A stretch of DNA of 64,000 nt from Vibrio cyclitrophicus (GTDB lineage Bacteria > Pseudomonadota > Gammaproteobacteria > Enterobacterales > Vibrionaceae), in NCBI RefSeq assembly GCF_024347435.1, contig NZ_AP025480.1:2418001-2482000 (forward strand), given 5' to 3'. Every line of letters begins with the position of its first letter. Positions within the stretch are counted from its first letter, which is position 1. The notes beneath the pieces are model-generated. The model did no database searches and had not been told where the DNA came from. It saw nothing but the letters and a program-made list of their open reading frames with translations. Positions 46,154 to 56,257 of this stretch are shown piece after piece. The translations under genes and the position numbers were made by a program.

Positions 46154-46618
46154 ATGAAAAACTGGTTAGTTGTTGCTGTTGTCGTTTTGCTCGCAGGTTG
46201 TAGTGCCCCGAAGTATTCAGGAAATGCACTTCCTGAAGCAAATAACGTCGAAAATATCACTATCGTAGAAGATGTAAAAACACGCAGCATTTTCCTCGAT
46301 TCCATGCTCGACTGGTGCCTGAACAATCAGGTGAAATGTAAAGTCGTTGCAGACGGTTCAGAACATAACCCAGAGGATATTACGCTTGATTACGTATCTC
46401 GCTGGAGTTGGGATTTCAGAACCTTTGTGGCAGACGCCAAGATCTCAGCTTATCAAGATCAACAGCGCGTAGGCAACGTAGAATTTAAGGCGCCCAATAG
46501 CGGCAATTTATCAAAGTTTGGCGACGATATCGAACGCATCAAAGCGATGATGGATATCTTGTTCGATAAAAAAACAGCGGCTCAAGCGACCCAACTGATT
46601 ACTGACGACAAGCTATAA
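46154..46618 (+). CDS. Sbal_3080-type lipoprotein ending the APE operon
   Basis: 154 aa with lipobox LLAGC (Cys16). The mature region has VEDVKTRSIFLDSMLDWCLN, YVSRWSWDFRTFVADAKISA, and a helical C-terminus. It resembles the small Sbal_3080 lipoprotein family of unknown function. It lies 8 bp after apeR, so it is in the same transcript, and a strong terminator follows. A link to pigment function is contextual. Confidence 0.85.
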   Translation: MKNWLVVAVVVLLAGCSAPKYSGNALPEANNVENITIVEDVKTRSIFLDSMLDWCLNNQVKCKVVADGSEHNPEDITLDYVSRWSWDFRTFVADAKISAYQDQQRVGNVEFKAPNSGNLSKFGDDIERIKAMMDILFDKKTAAQATQLITDDKL

Positions 46619-46683
46619 CGATTCAACTCTAATCGACACTGTTCTAATCGACAAAGCTCTAAGCGACGAAGCTCAAGACAAAT

Positions 46684-46719
46684 AAAAAGGGTCAGTAACC
46701 AAGTTACTGACCCTTTTTT
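46684..46719. terminator. Bidirectional terminator between the APE operon and gltX
   Basis: AAAAAGGGTCAGTAAC / GTTACTGACCCTTTTT stem with a 3-nt loop, flanked by A and T runs; it serves both convergent transcripts. Confidence 0.93.
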
Positions 46720-46738
46720 AAATCTAGCAATCGCTCAA

Positions 46739-48166
46739 TTAAGCGTTAGCTTCACGCTCAGCGATGAACTCAAGAGCCATCTTGATACGAGCGATTACGC
46801 GCTCTTTACCAACAAGCTCCATCACAGCATCAACAGAAGGAGACTGGCCACCGCCTGTTACTGCTACACGAAGTGGCATACCGATTTTACCCATGCCGAT
46901 CTCTAGCTCTTCACATACCGCTGCAATTACACCATCTTTGATGTTTACAGTAGTGAAATCTTCAAGTGCTTCAACCTTAGCAAGAGCAAGTTCTAGTGGG
47001 CCTTTAGCAACACCACGTAGGTGCTTCTTAGCTGCGCCAGCTTCAAACTCAGAGAAATCTTCGTAGAAGTAACGAGACTGCTCAGCAAGTTCGATAAGCG
47101 TGTTACAACGCTCGCCAACTAGCTTGATCACTTCAGTGATCGCTGGGCCGTTTGTTGTATCGATCTTCTGTGCGTCTAGGTGCCATTGCAGGTATTTTGC
47201 AACGTACTCAGGCTCAGAAGTCTTGATGTAGTGGTTGTTCAACCAAAGTAGCTTTTCAGTGTTGAATGCAGATGCAGACTTGCTGATTGCTTTAAGGCTG
47301 AAGAACTCAATCATCTCTTCTTGAGAGAAGATCTCTTGGTCACCGTGAGACCAACCTAAACGAACTAGGTAGTTGTTCAGTGCATTTGGTAGGTAACCTT
47401 CATCGCGGTATTGCATTACAGAAACAGCACCGTGACGCTTAGAAAGTTTCGCACCGTCATCACCAAGAATCATTGCACAGTGAGCGAAAGTTGGAACTGG
47501 CGCGCCTAGTGCTTCGTAGATGTTGATTTGACGAGGTGTGTTGTTGATGTGATCTTCACCACGAACAACGTGTGTAATACCCATATCCCAGTCATCCACT
47601 ACAACTACGAAGTTGTAAGTTGGAGCGCCGTCTGTACGACGAATGATTAGGTCATCAAGTTGGCTGTTAGAAATTTCAATGCGACCACGAATTTGGTCAT
47701 CAAATACTACGCTGCCTTCTTTAGGGTTACGGAAACGGATAACGCACGCATCACCTTCTTTTGCTGCTTTGTTTGCTGCAACAATTTTAGGGTGGTTCGC
47801 ATCGTAACGAGCCATTTCCTTGTTTTCTTCTTGCTCTGTACGAATTTCGTCAAGCAGTTCTTTAGACGCGTAACATTTGAATGCTTTGTCTTCAGCAAGT
47901 AGCTTATCAACCATTTCGTTGTAACGGTCAAAACGCTTAGATTGGTAGTAAGGACCTTCATCCCATTCCATACCCATCCATTGCATGCCTTCTAGAATTG
48001 CATCAACCGCTTCTTGAGAGTTACGCTCAAGGTCCGTGTCTTCGATACGTAGAACGAATTCACCACCTTGGTTCTTAGCGAATAGCCAAGAGTAAAGTGC
48101 AGTACGTGCACCACCAACGTGAAGATAGCCAGTTGGGCTAGGAGCAAAACGAGTTTTAACCGTCAT
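46739..48166 (-). CDS. gltX: GltX, glutamyl-tRNA synthetase
   Basis: 475 aa, the usual bacterial length. Class I motifs are present: [20 protein letters not shown] (HIGH equivalent) near residue 8 and [12 protein letters not shown] (KMSKS equivalent) at about 239-250. It charges tRNA-Glu in the cytoplasm. It faces the APE operon across a shared terminator and is divergent from copA. Confidence 0.97.
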   Translation of the reverse strand: MTVKTRFAPSPTGYLHVGGARTALYSWLFAKNQGGEFVLRIEDTDLERNSQEAVDAILEGMQWMGMEWDEGPYYQSKRFDRYNEMVDKLLAEDKAFKCYASKELLDEIRTEQEENKEMARYDANHPKIVAANKAAKEGDACVIRFRNPKEGSVVFDDQIRGRIEISNSQLDDLIIRRTDGAPTYNFVVVVDDWDMGITHVVRGEDHINNTPRQINIYEALGAPVPTFAHCAMILGDDGAKLSKRHGAVSVMQYRDEGYLPNALNNYLVRLGWSHGDQEIFSQEEMIEFFSLKAISKSASAFNTEKLLWLNNHYIKTSEPEYVAKYLQWHLDAQKIDTTNGPAITEVIKLVGERCNTLIELAEQSRYFYEDFSEFEAGAAKKHLRGVAKGPLELALAKVEALEDFTTVNIKDGVIAAVCEELEIGMGKIGMPLRVAVTGGGQSPSVDAVMELVGKERVIARIKMALEFIAEREANA

Positions 48167-48530
48167 TTAAATACCTTGATTATGTAGGTGATTCTTTTAG
48201 TGGGGTCTAATACAAAGTCTGTAATAGCCAAATATCACTAAATTTTGGGCGCTATTTTATCACCACCGCTTAAATCTACAATCAGTAGTGAATGATTAAT
48301 GCGCGGATCTTGTGCGAAAGCCACTGTAGAAAGGCCAAATTCAGCTTCGATGTAGCAAATCTATAGTCTGAGCCAATAAATTATAGCCACGCTTTTCTTT
48401 AACTCCCGCTTATTTCACCAGCGTACCCCACCCATTAATATGCCACTAATATCAAATTCTTGAATTTATGTTTGACCTTACCCTTACGGGAAGGTTTATG
48501 TTAGGCGTAGATGAGAATTGGAGTATCGAT
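48167..48530. other. gltX-copA divergent intergenic region
   Basis: 364 bp holding the unresolved gltX promoter on the left and the CueR-type copA promoter on the right (48472-48502). No gene or repeat was seen in the rest. Confidence 0.7.
48472..48502 (+). promoter_or_regulatory. CueR-type copper-responsive promoter of copA
   Basis: The -35 TTGACC and the -10 TATGTT are separated by 19 bp, the long spacer typical of MerR-family regulators. An imperfect dyad, ACCTTAC and GGAAGGT, lies between them. It closely matches the E. coli copA promoter. Transcription should begin near 48510, about 20 bp before the copA ATG at 48531. Confidence 0.87.
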
Positions 48531-51281
48531 ATGAACCATTACACAACTGCGCTCAACGGCCTAAATTGCATGGGTTGTGCGAAGAAAGTTCGCACACTGT
48601 TTGGCGAAGTCGACAATACGACGATCAATGATATATCGCCGACATACATCGATATTTCGACTCCTTTTAGTTACGTTCAACTCAACGAAAAGTTAGCGAC
48701 GCTTGGTTATAGCATGGGCAATAAACTACACCTTTCGTTATCCGGTCTTAGCTGCGGTAAGTGCGTGAGCAAGCTGACTCAAGCACTTGAACACACCGAG
48801 CAAATCTCAGACCTAGAAATCAGCAAACATGAATTGTCCTTGGTTACTCTGCTTTCAGAACCCGATCTTATTGAGCTGATCGAAAGCGTGGGTTATCACG
48901 CGGCTCCCTACACTGAAGTTAATGAGCCTTTATCTAATTCAGATTCAGAAGACGATAAAAAAACAGCGCCAGTGGAGCCGACACAAGATAAACCTGCTGC
49001 TAGCCAATATACCTATCACCTGGTTCTTGAGGGAATGACGTGTGCGAGTTGTGTTTCTTCGGTAGAGAAAGCGCTGAAAAAGAATGAGTTCGTCGACCAA
49101 GCTCAGATCAACCTCGCAGAGCAGACAGCCTTGGTCTTCACGTCTAAAAAACGTAACGTCATCGAGAACGCTCTCATAGAATCGGTGAAAAACGCAGGTT
49201 ATGGTGCCGAGTTCGTTGATGACGCGGCAACTCAACAAAAAAAACAGCAAGAACAACAACTTTGTACTCAACAAGCCTTTCTTAGAAACTCAGTAAGTGC
49301 GCTGCTTATCGGTGCTCCGCTAATGGCTTGGGGCGTGTTCGGTGGCAGCATGACCATTGCCACGTTTAACGACCAACTGACTTGGGGCTTGGTTGGTGTC
49401 GTTTGTTTGATACTGCTTGCAACCTCAGGTCGCAGCTTCTTCACCAATGCTTGGCAATCTCTGATGCATAAACGTGCGACCATGGATACCTTGGTCGCTC
49501 TGGGTACAGGCGCAGCATGGTTCTATTCAATGTTGGTTGTTCTGATCCCATCGTGGTTCCCTGAAGCTTCTCGTCATGTCTATTTTGAAGCCAGCGCCAT
49601 GATTGTTGGCCTTATTTCTTTGGGTCACTACATTGAAGCCAAAGCCAAAGCACGTACCACTAAGTCTTTACAGGCGCTGATAAACTTACAGCCTCAAAAA
49701 GCCGTGGTTATCGTCGATGGTAAAGAGCAAACTATCGCCGTAGAGGTCATCCAAGTCGGTATGCAAGTACGAGTGAAACCGGGAGAAAAAGTCCCTGTCG
49801 ATGGTGTCGTGGTATCTGGCGAATCTTATATCGATGAGTCGATGCTGACTGGCGAGCCGCTTCCCAACGTTAAATCGATTAATGATGGCGTTTCGGCGGG
49901 CACCATTAATGGTGATGGCAGCCTGATCATTGAAGCGACCGGGATTGGCTCAAGCACCATGTTGGCTCGAATCATTCAGATGGTTCGCCAAGCACAAAGC
50001 AGCAAGCCTGCGATTGCGAAGCTTGCTGACTCTATTTCTGCTGTTTTCGTACCTGTTGTGGTCGCGATCGCAGCAACTGCTGCCTTAGTTTGGTTTTTGG
50101 TCGGCCCGCAACCCAGTGCAAGCTACATGCTTGTGGTATCGACTACCGTGCTGATCATCGCTTGTCCATGTGCCTTAGGCCTAGCAACGCCGCTCTCAAT
50201 TACTGTAGGCGTTGGCAAAGCCGCTGAGTTTGGCGTTCTGATCAAAGATGCCGATGTGTTGCAATCTGCAAGCAAAATTGATGCTGTCGTGTTTGATAAA
50301 ACAGGCACCCTAACCCAAGGTAAGCCAACCGTTCAGCAAGCCTTTTATGGCGATTTATCAAAGCAAGAACTGCTAGCGTACGCCTATTCGGTAGAGGTAG
50401 GGTCAGAGCATCCATTAGCCAAAGCCGTTTGCCAATATGCAGAGAGCTTACAAGTTTCAGCACTACCCCATAGTGATTTCGAAAATCAACGAGGGCTTGG
50501 CGTACAAGCAATAATTAACGGCAAAAACGTTCAAGTCGGCTCTCTAAAGTACCTCACCCAACTCGGCATTGACACTAAAATTGGCGCGGACTTTATCGAG
50601 CTTTGTCGTACACAAGCATGGACACCCATCTTCGTTGTAATCGATCAAAAACTGGAAGGTATATTTGGCATTTCAGACGCATTAAAAATAGATAGCAAAC
50701 AAGCCATTGCTCAACTAAAATCCGCCGGAATTCACACCGTGCTATTAACAGGCGACAACGATTCTGTTGCTCAAGCGATAGGTAAAAGTGTCGGTATCGA
50801 CGAGGTTATCTCGGAGGTGCTTCCAGAGCAGAAAGCTCAGCATATTGTTCAGCTTCAACAACAGTATAAGAGCGTAGCCATGGTCGGAGACGGGATTAAC
50901 GACGCGCCCGCACTTGCTCAGGCGGATATAGGTATAGCAATGGGCAGCGGCAGCGATGTCGCGATTGAAAGTGCTCAAATGACGCTACTCAACTCGTCGC
51001 CCTTATCTGTCAGTAACGCGATAGAGCTGTCCCAAGCGACCGTGAGAAACATGAAGCAAAACCTCTTTGGTGCCTTCATCTATAACTCACTTGGTATTCC
51101 TATCGCGGCCGGTGTGCTCTACCCATTTTTCGGATTTCTACTAAGCCCAGTCGTTGCAGGCGCAGCGATGGCGATGTCGTCAATTACAGTAGTGAGCAAT
51201 GCCAACAGGCTGAGATTGTTCAAGCCCACTCATTCTAATATCAATAAAAACCATATTCATGAGGTCAACCATGATTCGTAA
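48531..51281 (+). CDS. copA: CopA, Cu(I)-exporting P1B-type ATPase
   Basis: 916 aa from [16 protein letters not shown]. The frame is open 21 codons upstream, but those codons are the CueR promoter, so that start is impossible. Three N-terminal metal-binding CxxC sites are seen: CMGC (13-16), CGKC (75-78) and CASC (171-174); the third is the most typical HMA. The ATPase core has the [13 protein letters not shown] transmembrane copper site, [12 protein letters not shown] phosphorylation site, [13 protein letters not shown] and [10 protein letters not shown]. It pumps Cu(I) from the cytoplasm to the periplasm. The downstream DUF411 gene overlaps its end by 11 bp. Confidence 0.94.
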   Translation: MNHYTTALNGLNCMGCAKKVRTLFGEVDNTTINDISPTYIDISTPFSYVQLNEKLATLGYSMGNKLHLSLSGLSCGKCVSKLTQALEHTEQISDLEISKHELSLVTLLSEPDLIELIESVGYHAAPYTEVNEPLSNSDSEDDKKTAPVEPTQDKPAASQYTYHLVLEGMTCASCVSSVEKALKKNEFVDQAQINLAEQTALVFTSKKRNVIENALIESVKNAGYGAEFVDDAATQQKKQQEQQLCTQQAFLRNSVSALLIGAPLMAWGVFGGSMTIATFNDQLTWGLVGVVCLILLATSGRSFFTNAWQSLMHKRATMDTLVALGTGAAWFYSMLVVLIPSWFPEASRHVYFEASAMIVGLISLGHYIEAKAKARTTKSLQALINLQPQKAVVIVDGKEQTIAVEVIQVGMQVRVKPGEKVPVDGVVVSGESYIDESMLTGEPLPNVKSINDGVSAGTINGDGSLIIEATGIGSSTMLARIIQMVRQAQSSKPAIAKLADSISAVFVPVVVAIAATAALVWFLVGPQPSASYMLVVSTTVLIIACPCALGLATPLSITVGVGKAAEFGVLIKDADVLQSASKIDAVVFDKTGTLTQGKPTVQQAFYGDLSKQELLAYAYSVEVGSEHPLAKAVCQYAESLQVSALPHSDFENQRGLGVQAIINGKNVQVGSLKYLTQLGIDTKIGADFIELCRTQAWTPIFVVIDQKLEGIFGISDALKIDSKQAIAQLKSAGIHTVLLTGDNDSVAQAIGKSVGIDEVISEVLPEQKAQHIVQLQQQYKSVAMVGDGINDAPALAQADIGIAMGSGSDVAIESAQMTLLNSSPLSVSNAIELSQATVRNMKQNLFGAFIYNSLGIPIAAGVLYPFFGFLLSPVVAGAAMAMSSITVVSNANRLRLFKPTHSNINKNHIHEVNHDS

Positions 51282-51711
51282 AGTTATGACTCTTACAGCA
51301 CTCGCTGCAATTTCAGGACAAGCTTTAGCTACTGATGTTCTAAACCACAAATCACCATACTGCGGTTGCTGCACAGAATGGACAGAACATATGCAAGATG
51401 CCGGGTTCGATGTTACAGAGAAGCTCCACGATGACATGAATCCAATCAAACAAAAGCTAGGTGTAACGCCAGAGCTTTCCTCTTGCCACACGGCAGAGAT
51501 CGACGGTTACGTATTTGAAGGGCACATTCCAGCAGAAGACGTGAAGGCCTTTTTAGAAAACCCACCACGTAATGCGATTGGCTTGGCTGTTCCTGGTATG
51601 CCTATGGGCTCTCCGGGAATGGAGCATGACGATAAGAAAGACGAGTATTCTGTGTATGCGTTTAACGAGAAAGGTCAGGTGTTTGAATACCGTCATTACA
51701 ATGGTAATTAG
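51271..51711 (+). CDS. DUF411 periplasmic metal-binding protein
   Basis: 146 aa from [16 protein letters not shown], with a signal peptide ending GQALA. The mature protein begins [20 protein letters not shown], the CxCC motif of DUF411, followed by [20 protein letters not shown] and a His/Met-rich tail ([13 protein letters not shown]). These features suggest copper binding. It overlaps the end of copA, so it is co-transcribed and copper-induced through the same promoter. An ATG four codons upstream (51259) is possible but less well placed. Confidence 0.9.
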   Translation: MIRKVMTLTALAAISGQALATDVLNHKSPYCGCCTEWTEHMQDAGFDVTEKLHDDMNPIKQKLGVTPELSSCHTAEIDGYVFEGHIPAEDVKAFLENPPRNAIGLAVPGMPMGSPGMEHDDKKDEYSVYAFNEKGQVFEYRHYNGN

Positions 51712-51758
51712 AGCGTAAATAAACCGACACACAGCAATATTTAAGAAGTTATAAAAAT

Positions 51759-51812
51759 AGAGCCTAGCATTAAGCAAACCCAAGACTGTGGTTTACTTGC
51801 TAGGCTCTTTGC
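51759..51812 (+). terminator. Terminator of copA-DUF411
   Basis: AGAGCCTAGCA / TGCTAGGCTCT outer stem with an inner partly paired segment, followed by TTTGCTTTT. Confidence 0.75.
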
Positions 51813-51927
51813 TTTTGGACAGTAAAGCAAATCTTATCGCAGCACTAACCGGGCTGTTAGTGCCGCTGTATTTTCGTCGCTAGTTTGCGAATACGCTATT
51901 TAACAAAAAGCTAATTAACGAAGAAGC

Positions 51928-51967
51928 TCACTTGGCCAATAATCTAATCGACTAAACAGCCAAGTGA
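51928..51967 (-). terminator. Inverted repeat after the KdgM-like porin gene
   Basis: TCACTTGGC / GCCAAGTGA with a 22-nt loop directly after the porin stop. There is no close T-run, so it is only a possible terminator. Confidence 0.4.
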
Positions 51968-51972
51968 ATCAG

Positions 51973-52665
51973 CTAGAAGCCGTAAGAAGCACCGAATACG
52001 AAGGCGTTGTTCTGCTTAGAGTCGCCGTTTGCGAAATCTACACCGTTAGCTTGGCTACGGAACTCAAAGTAAGGTTGAACGCCTTGACGAGTCCATGTTG
52101 CACGTAACTCGTGGTCCATCGCTTCAGCATCAATCATGTATACGTTGTTGTAGCTAAGCGCTAGGTCAGCATTCACTGTGTAAGCAATGCGGTTATCCAT
52201 GCGGTAGTCTGTGTCAGCATCAGCAGAAGTATCGTCAATGTGTGCACGAGTACGGTTACTAATAGAGATACCGTTATCGAAGTTGTAACCAATCTTAACT
52301 AGTGGACGGAACTGAATGCTCTCACCCGCAGAGAATAGGTGTTGGTAACCAGCAGCAACCCATAGGTTGTCAGTAATGTTGAAAGATTGCTCACCACCGA
52401 CAGTGATGCCAGGAGTAGTATTACCTGCACCGCCATTTTCAGATTCAAGTTTACCCAGTTGGATGCCATCAAACTCAGAGTAAACCGTGAAGCCGCCTAG
52501 AGAGTTGTCAAACGTGTGACCAGCTTCTAGCGTAGAGGTCATGTCAGAACCGTGAATACGGCCATCGTCATGAATTTGGATGTTACCTGTTACGTAAGAA
52601 GAACCAGCAAAAGCACTAGAAGCGAAAGCAAGAGAAAGAGCACTTAGAGCGATAATTTTTTTCAT
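51973..52665 (-). CDS. KdgM-family outer-membrane porin
   Basis: 230 aa with a clear signal peptide (ALSLAFASSAFA/GSS). The mature protein is made of short amphipathic beta strands rich in Tyr, Asn and Asp, with conserved end ...FVFGASYGF (terminal Phe for BAM insertion). The size and layout fit the KdgM family of small monomeric porins that take up acidic oligosaccharides such as oligogalacturonate or alginate fragments. The substrate cannot be told from sequence. A CRP-like site lies upstream. Confidence 0.82.
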   Translation of the reverse strand: MKKIIALSALSLAFASSAFAGSSYVTGNIQIHDDGRIHGSDMTSTLEAGHTFDNSLGGFTVYSEFDGIQLGKLESENGGAGNTTPGITVGGEQSFNITDNLWVAAGYQHLFSAGESIQFRPLVKIGYNFDNGISISNRTRAHIDDTSADADTDYRMDNRIAYTVNADLALSYNNVYMIDAEAMDHELRATWTRQGVQPYFEFRSQANGVDFANGDSKQNNAFVFGASYGF

Positions 52666-52807
52666 AGTAAACTGCCTTAGTTTGATTTTTCAGCGGCATA
52701 TCTTCGGTACATCATTCACCTTCACCGCTTGAGTAGTTGGTCGCCTCCCTGGCATGAAATCTATGTTGCTCGAATTAATTTGCGTTTCAAAATAAAAGAG
52801 TAGGCAG

Positions 52808-52823
52808 AGTGATCTCTCTCACT
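52808..52823 (-). promoter_or_regulatory. CRP-like site upstream of the porin gene
   Basis: AGTGA-TCTCTC-TCACT, symmetric, differing from the TGTGA-N6-TCACA consensus by the outer base on each side. It is about 145 bp upstream of the porin start, so activation would be from an upstream position. Confidence 0.5.
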
Positions 52824-53126
52824 ATCAAAAAACAACAACTTATTTAACAGATTAAAATCAGTTACTTAAAAACATAAAAATTGATAAAAAACTCAAGATG
52901 GAAAAATGTACAGATCGGGATCACATTATTTTACGGTGCGAAATTAGATTCAGTAAGTTGAATCACATTTGATTTAGAGTTTTTTATGAAGGACTTATTT
53001 TTTGAAGAGAATAATGAGAAGTGCGTCACTTTTGTGATAAACCTCATCTTATGTGCACTGTTGACGTTATAAACCAAGACGGTTTCTATATGTTTCCGTT
53101 TTGGATGAGAGCCTAATTCGCAACAA

Positions 53127-53180
53127 ACAAAAAGAGCTCCCACTTTTTACCTTGAGTAAGATAATAACGAGGGAGCTCTT
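53127..53180 (-). terminator. Terminator of chb
   Basis: AAGAGCTCCC / GGGAGCTCTT stem with a 29-nt loop, followed leftward by TTTGTTTG, 20 bp after the chb stop. Confidence 0.75.
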
Positions 53181-53200
53181 CTATTAATGTTGCTTATCGA

Positions 53201-55861
53201 TTATTTAACTGAGGTTACTCGACTTACTTTCTCGCCACTTTCAGAGATAGAGCGGATGTAAGTTTCGCCAGAAACCGATGGACGTTGTTGCTCATCGTAC
53301 GTTAACCAGTTTTCGCCATCAGCAGAGTACTGAAGCTCTACGCCTGGGAATTGAACGTTCATCGCTAGCTTGCCATCCACAACCTGAGCGCCCGGTACTG
53401 GTAGTCGATAATCAATGCCTGCTTTCTCAAGCTTAGCTAGTTCACGTTGACCAACAATATTCGCAAAGCGATTAAAGTCGCTGTTTAGAGCCTGCTTATT
53501 CACTAAGTTGGTTTCTTGAGAGTACTCAACGCCCACTTTGTAGTCATTTTCCCAATCAGCTCGGTGCCATGCGCGCTCTGCTGCTGCAAGTACGCGAGGG
53601 AATACCATGTATTCATACTGCTCGTCGGTACGTACTGTTTCAGACCAAAGCTGTGCAGACAAACCATAGAAAGGTTTCGCTTCAATTTCGCCTTTACCAG
53701 AGAAGCCATTGCCGTCACGGTCTAATGATGTTTCTGCGTTTTGTGGCATGTTTTCTGGTGCGAAGCCAAACATCTTACGTGTATCTGTTGCACGCGTTGC
53801 CCAGTAGTAACCGCGCTCTGCAGCATCAACTTCGTATGGCATATCCATGTATACGTAGTCCGGGTTAGAGACAATCACGTCATACCCTTTCGCTGACCAG
53901 TCGTATACTGATGAAGTTCCGCCCCAGTAAAGAACGTCCCAGAAGTTTACGCGAGTACTTTCGGTTGCAAATGCTTTCTCGCCTTCGCTGTATTTAAGGC
54001 CATCTTGCCATGCTTGGAAGTGAGGGATGCCTTTGTCAGCAACAATCTTAGATACCTGCTCTGCAAAGTGACTTGGCAAATGACCGAAGTCGCTTACCGT
54101 TCCATCAGTGATCAAAGACTGACACTGTGGAGACTGTTGGAATGGCTTATCTTGCTTAGACAAATCGATGTTGCCTTTCCAAGCCACTTTATCTTCTGCA
54201 TTAATATCTTGTAAGCCAGCGCCTAACTTGATGTTTTTCGCTTCATCGCCGCCGAAGTGCCAAGTCGTTAGTGGAACGCCCGCTTCTTGGTGCATTGCTG
54301 CCACTTCAGAGATCACTTTATCAACAAAGTGAGTTGAAGATTCCATACATGGATTAATGAAGCTTTGCTTATCGTAGAACTGAACAGTCGTCACGTTCGA
54401 TGTATCTTGTGGATCCATCAAGCGGTATTCATTTGCTTCCGCTTCTTTACCATCCGCCATTAGGCGAGTGTAACGCGCTTCCATCGATACCACAGCAGAA
54501 CGAGCGTGTGCTGGCATATCAATTTCCGGAATGACTTCGATGCTGCGCGCTTTTGCGTAGCTTAAAATCTCGACGTAATCCGCTTTACTAAAGAAACCAG
54601 AGCCAAAGTTGTCTGTTGTTGGACCTGAACCTAGCTGAGGCAGTAAACAGCTTTGCTCTTCCAAATCAAAACAACGATTAGACCCTACATCCGTTAGCTC
54701 TGGTAAACCTGGGATTTCTAAACGCCAGCCTTCATCATCTGTTAGGTGAAGGTGCAGTTTGTTCATCTTGTATGCTGCCATTTGATCTAGCGTTGCTAAG
54801 ATGGCATCTTTTGAGTGGAAGTTTCGAGCAACATCCACCATCACACCACGGTAATCGAAACGTGGCGCATCTTTGATCGACAGTTGTGGTAATGATTCAG
54901 CGTTCTGACTGTCTATTAGGCCAAAAATAGACTGAACTGCGTAGAAAGCACCTGTTTTATCAAACGCTTTAATCGCAACCCCCTCTTCCGAGATGCTTAG
55001 TTCATAAGCGCCAGATTTTGCTAAATCACCCGTAAACTGAGTAGGAACAACGGTAACACTTACTGGAAGGTCACCACTCACATCTACGTTTACCACATCT
55101 GCACGTTCTTCAATTGCAGCGAACTGATCAGCATCGAATACGTCTTTTGGTAGGGCAATACCACCAGCAATGCTGACTGAACCTTCACCCGCTTCCACCG
55201 ACATTGGCGTTGGTAATAGCGTTGTTGATACGTCTTGCGTTGCTAGATCCGCATTCTTTTCGAAACGCGTCACCGCTGTAGCCATTACGTTATTGTCATC
55301 AGGTGTACGTTTAAGGTTGTTACCCTCTAGGCCCGTTACGAATGACGCGACATCTTCCGTATTCAATGAAGCAATCATCTTAGGTTCTGCGTTTGGCGCG
55401 GTTACGAATGCACCTGGCATAAAGTCGGTTTCAAACAGTTGCCAGTATTCACTCGTCAGTGGAAGAATCACTTCATCACCAGCCGCAAAACCATCGAACT
55501 TATCTGTAGGCTCTAGTTTGTGTAGGTCACCCGTTACACGAGTGATTTTAAACTGTTCGTTATCAACATCTAAAATAAGGCGAATACTGTGGAAGTAGAT
55601 AGTCCAATCTTTCGAATCAATCGCTTCACCGTCATTGGTCAAGGTCATGTTCACTTTATTACATGACGCCCACTCAGCACCTAAGTCCTGACAAGCCATA
55701 CCCTCATTCGCACCGTGATTGGTTAGGATTTCATATCGCACATCAAGGTTATCAGCCAGTGCATTAACAACCCGTTGCTCAGGTGCTTGCGTTACTGCAC
55801 AACCCGTCAAGCCAGCCAATACTGCTACAGATAGTAAGTTTCTCTTCAACATCGTATTCAC
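53201..55861 (-). CDS. chb: Chitobiase (GH20 beta-N-acetylhexosaminidase), lipoprotein
   Basis: 886 aa. A lipoprotein signal (LAGLTGC) leads to the N-terminal CHB/HEX carbohydrate-binding domain (about 30-180), the GH20b domain, and the GH20 barrel (about 330-780), with HLHLTDDEGWRLEIPGLPEL and WHFGGDEAKNIKLGAG, the Asp-Glu catalytic pair. A C-terminal Ig-like domain ends the protein. It closely resembles V. harveyi chitobiase, which splits di-N-acetylchitobiose to GlcNAc outside the cytoplasm. The start could also be the ATG three codons in (55852). A CRP-like site lies about 200 bp upstream. Confidence 0.95.
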   Translation of the reverse strand: MNTMLKRNLLSVAVLAGLTGCAVTQAPEQRVVNALADNLDVRYEILTNHGANEGMACQDLGAEWASCNKVNMTLTNDGEAIDSKDWTIYFHSIRLILDVDNEQFKITRVTGDLHKLEPTDKFDGFAAGDEVILPLTSEYWQLFETDFMPGAFVTAPNAEPKMIASLNTEDVASFVTGLEGNNLKRTPDDNNVMATAVTRFEKNADLATQDVSTTLLPTPMSVEAGEGSVSIAGGIALPKDVFDADQFAAIEERADVVNVDVSGDLPVSVTVVPTQFTGDLAKSGAYELSISEEGVAIKAFDKTGAFYAVQSIFGLIDSQNAESLPQLSIKDAPRFDYRGVMVDVARNFHSKDAILATLDQMAAYKMNKLHLHLTDDEGWRLEIPGLPELTDVGSNRCFDLEEQSCLLPQLGSGPTTDNFGSGFFSKADYVEILSYAKARSIEVIPEIDMPAHARSAVVSMEARYTRLMADGKEAEANEYRLMDPQDTSNVTTVQFYDKQSFINPCMESSTHFVDKVISEVAAMHQEAGVPLTTWHFGGDEAKNIKLGAGLQDINAEDKVAWKGNIDLSKQDKPFQQSPQCQSLITDGTVSDFGHLPSHFAEQVSKIVADKGIPHFQAWQDGLKYSEGEKAFATESTRVNFWDVLYWGGTSSVYDWSAKGYDVIVSNPDYVYMDMPYEVDAAERGYYWATRATDTRKMFGFAPENMPQNAETSLDRDGNGFSGKGEIEAKPFYGLSAQLWSETVRTDEQYEYMVFPRVLAAAERAWHRADWENDYKVGVEYSQETNLVNKQALNSDFNRFANIVGQRELAKLEKAGIDYRLPVPGAQVVDGKLAMNVQFPGVELQYSADGENWLTYDEQQRPSVSGETYIRSISESGEKVSRVTSVK

Positions 55862-56257
55862 CCATTAATTTAAAAATTGAGTCAGAAGCAAAGTGGAGCG
55901 CTTCGAAAGTTAGATAAACTATATGGGCTTATTTTTTGCCGTGAATTAAATCAGGCCAATTCAGTGATCAGCTTCAAATCTAAAAAATATTGATAAATTT
56001 AATTTTAATAAAATCATCAAGTTACGATTAACGACACTTCCGTCACTTTTATTTTGACGTAATAACTGAGAATTAAATCACAATCTTTTCAAAGGATTTC
56101 ATAAAATCATGTCGTTGGTAGAGAGAAAGGTTTAACAGTTTGTTGGTGTTGTTATACTTTTCGTACAAACAACGTGACATCGTTCTCAAAAAAAACCGTT
56201 AAAAAACTCCGTCAAAACCCTTTTTAACGAGTTTATTTCTTTCTAAAGGAGCTCTCT
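55862..56257. other. chb - TraB-family gene divergent region
   Basis: 396 bp, AT-rich, holding both promoters. A CRP-like site is at 56067-56082. No gene was seen. Confidence 0.65.
56067..56082. promoter_or_regulatory. CRP-like site between chb and the TraB-family gene
   Basis: TGAGA-ATTAAA-TCACA, one mismatch to TGTGA-N6-TCACA. Chitin genes in Vibrio are under catabolite control, so chb is the more likely target. Confidence 0.5.

Larger units (their letters stand above)
52666..53200. other. Porin-chb intergenic region
   Basis: 535 bp containing the porin promoter region with a CRP-like site (52808-52823) and, at the right end, the chb terminator (53127-53180). The short open frames have no support. 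Confidence 0.65.

Noticed and set aside
46620..46680. Short imperfect repeats (CTCTAATCGACA-like) after the APE operon
   Set aside because: Too short and too varied to support a repeat element.
48468..48530. Upstream extension of CopA to a 937-aa protein
   Set aside because: These bases are the -35, CueR dyad and -10 of the promoter; transcription begins after them.
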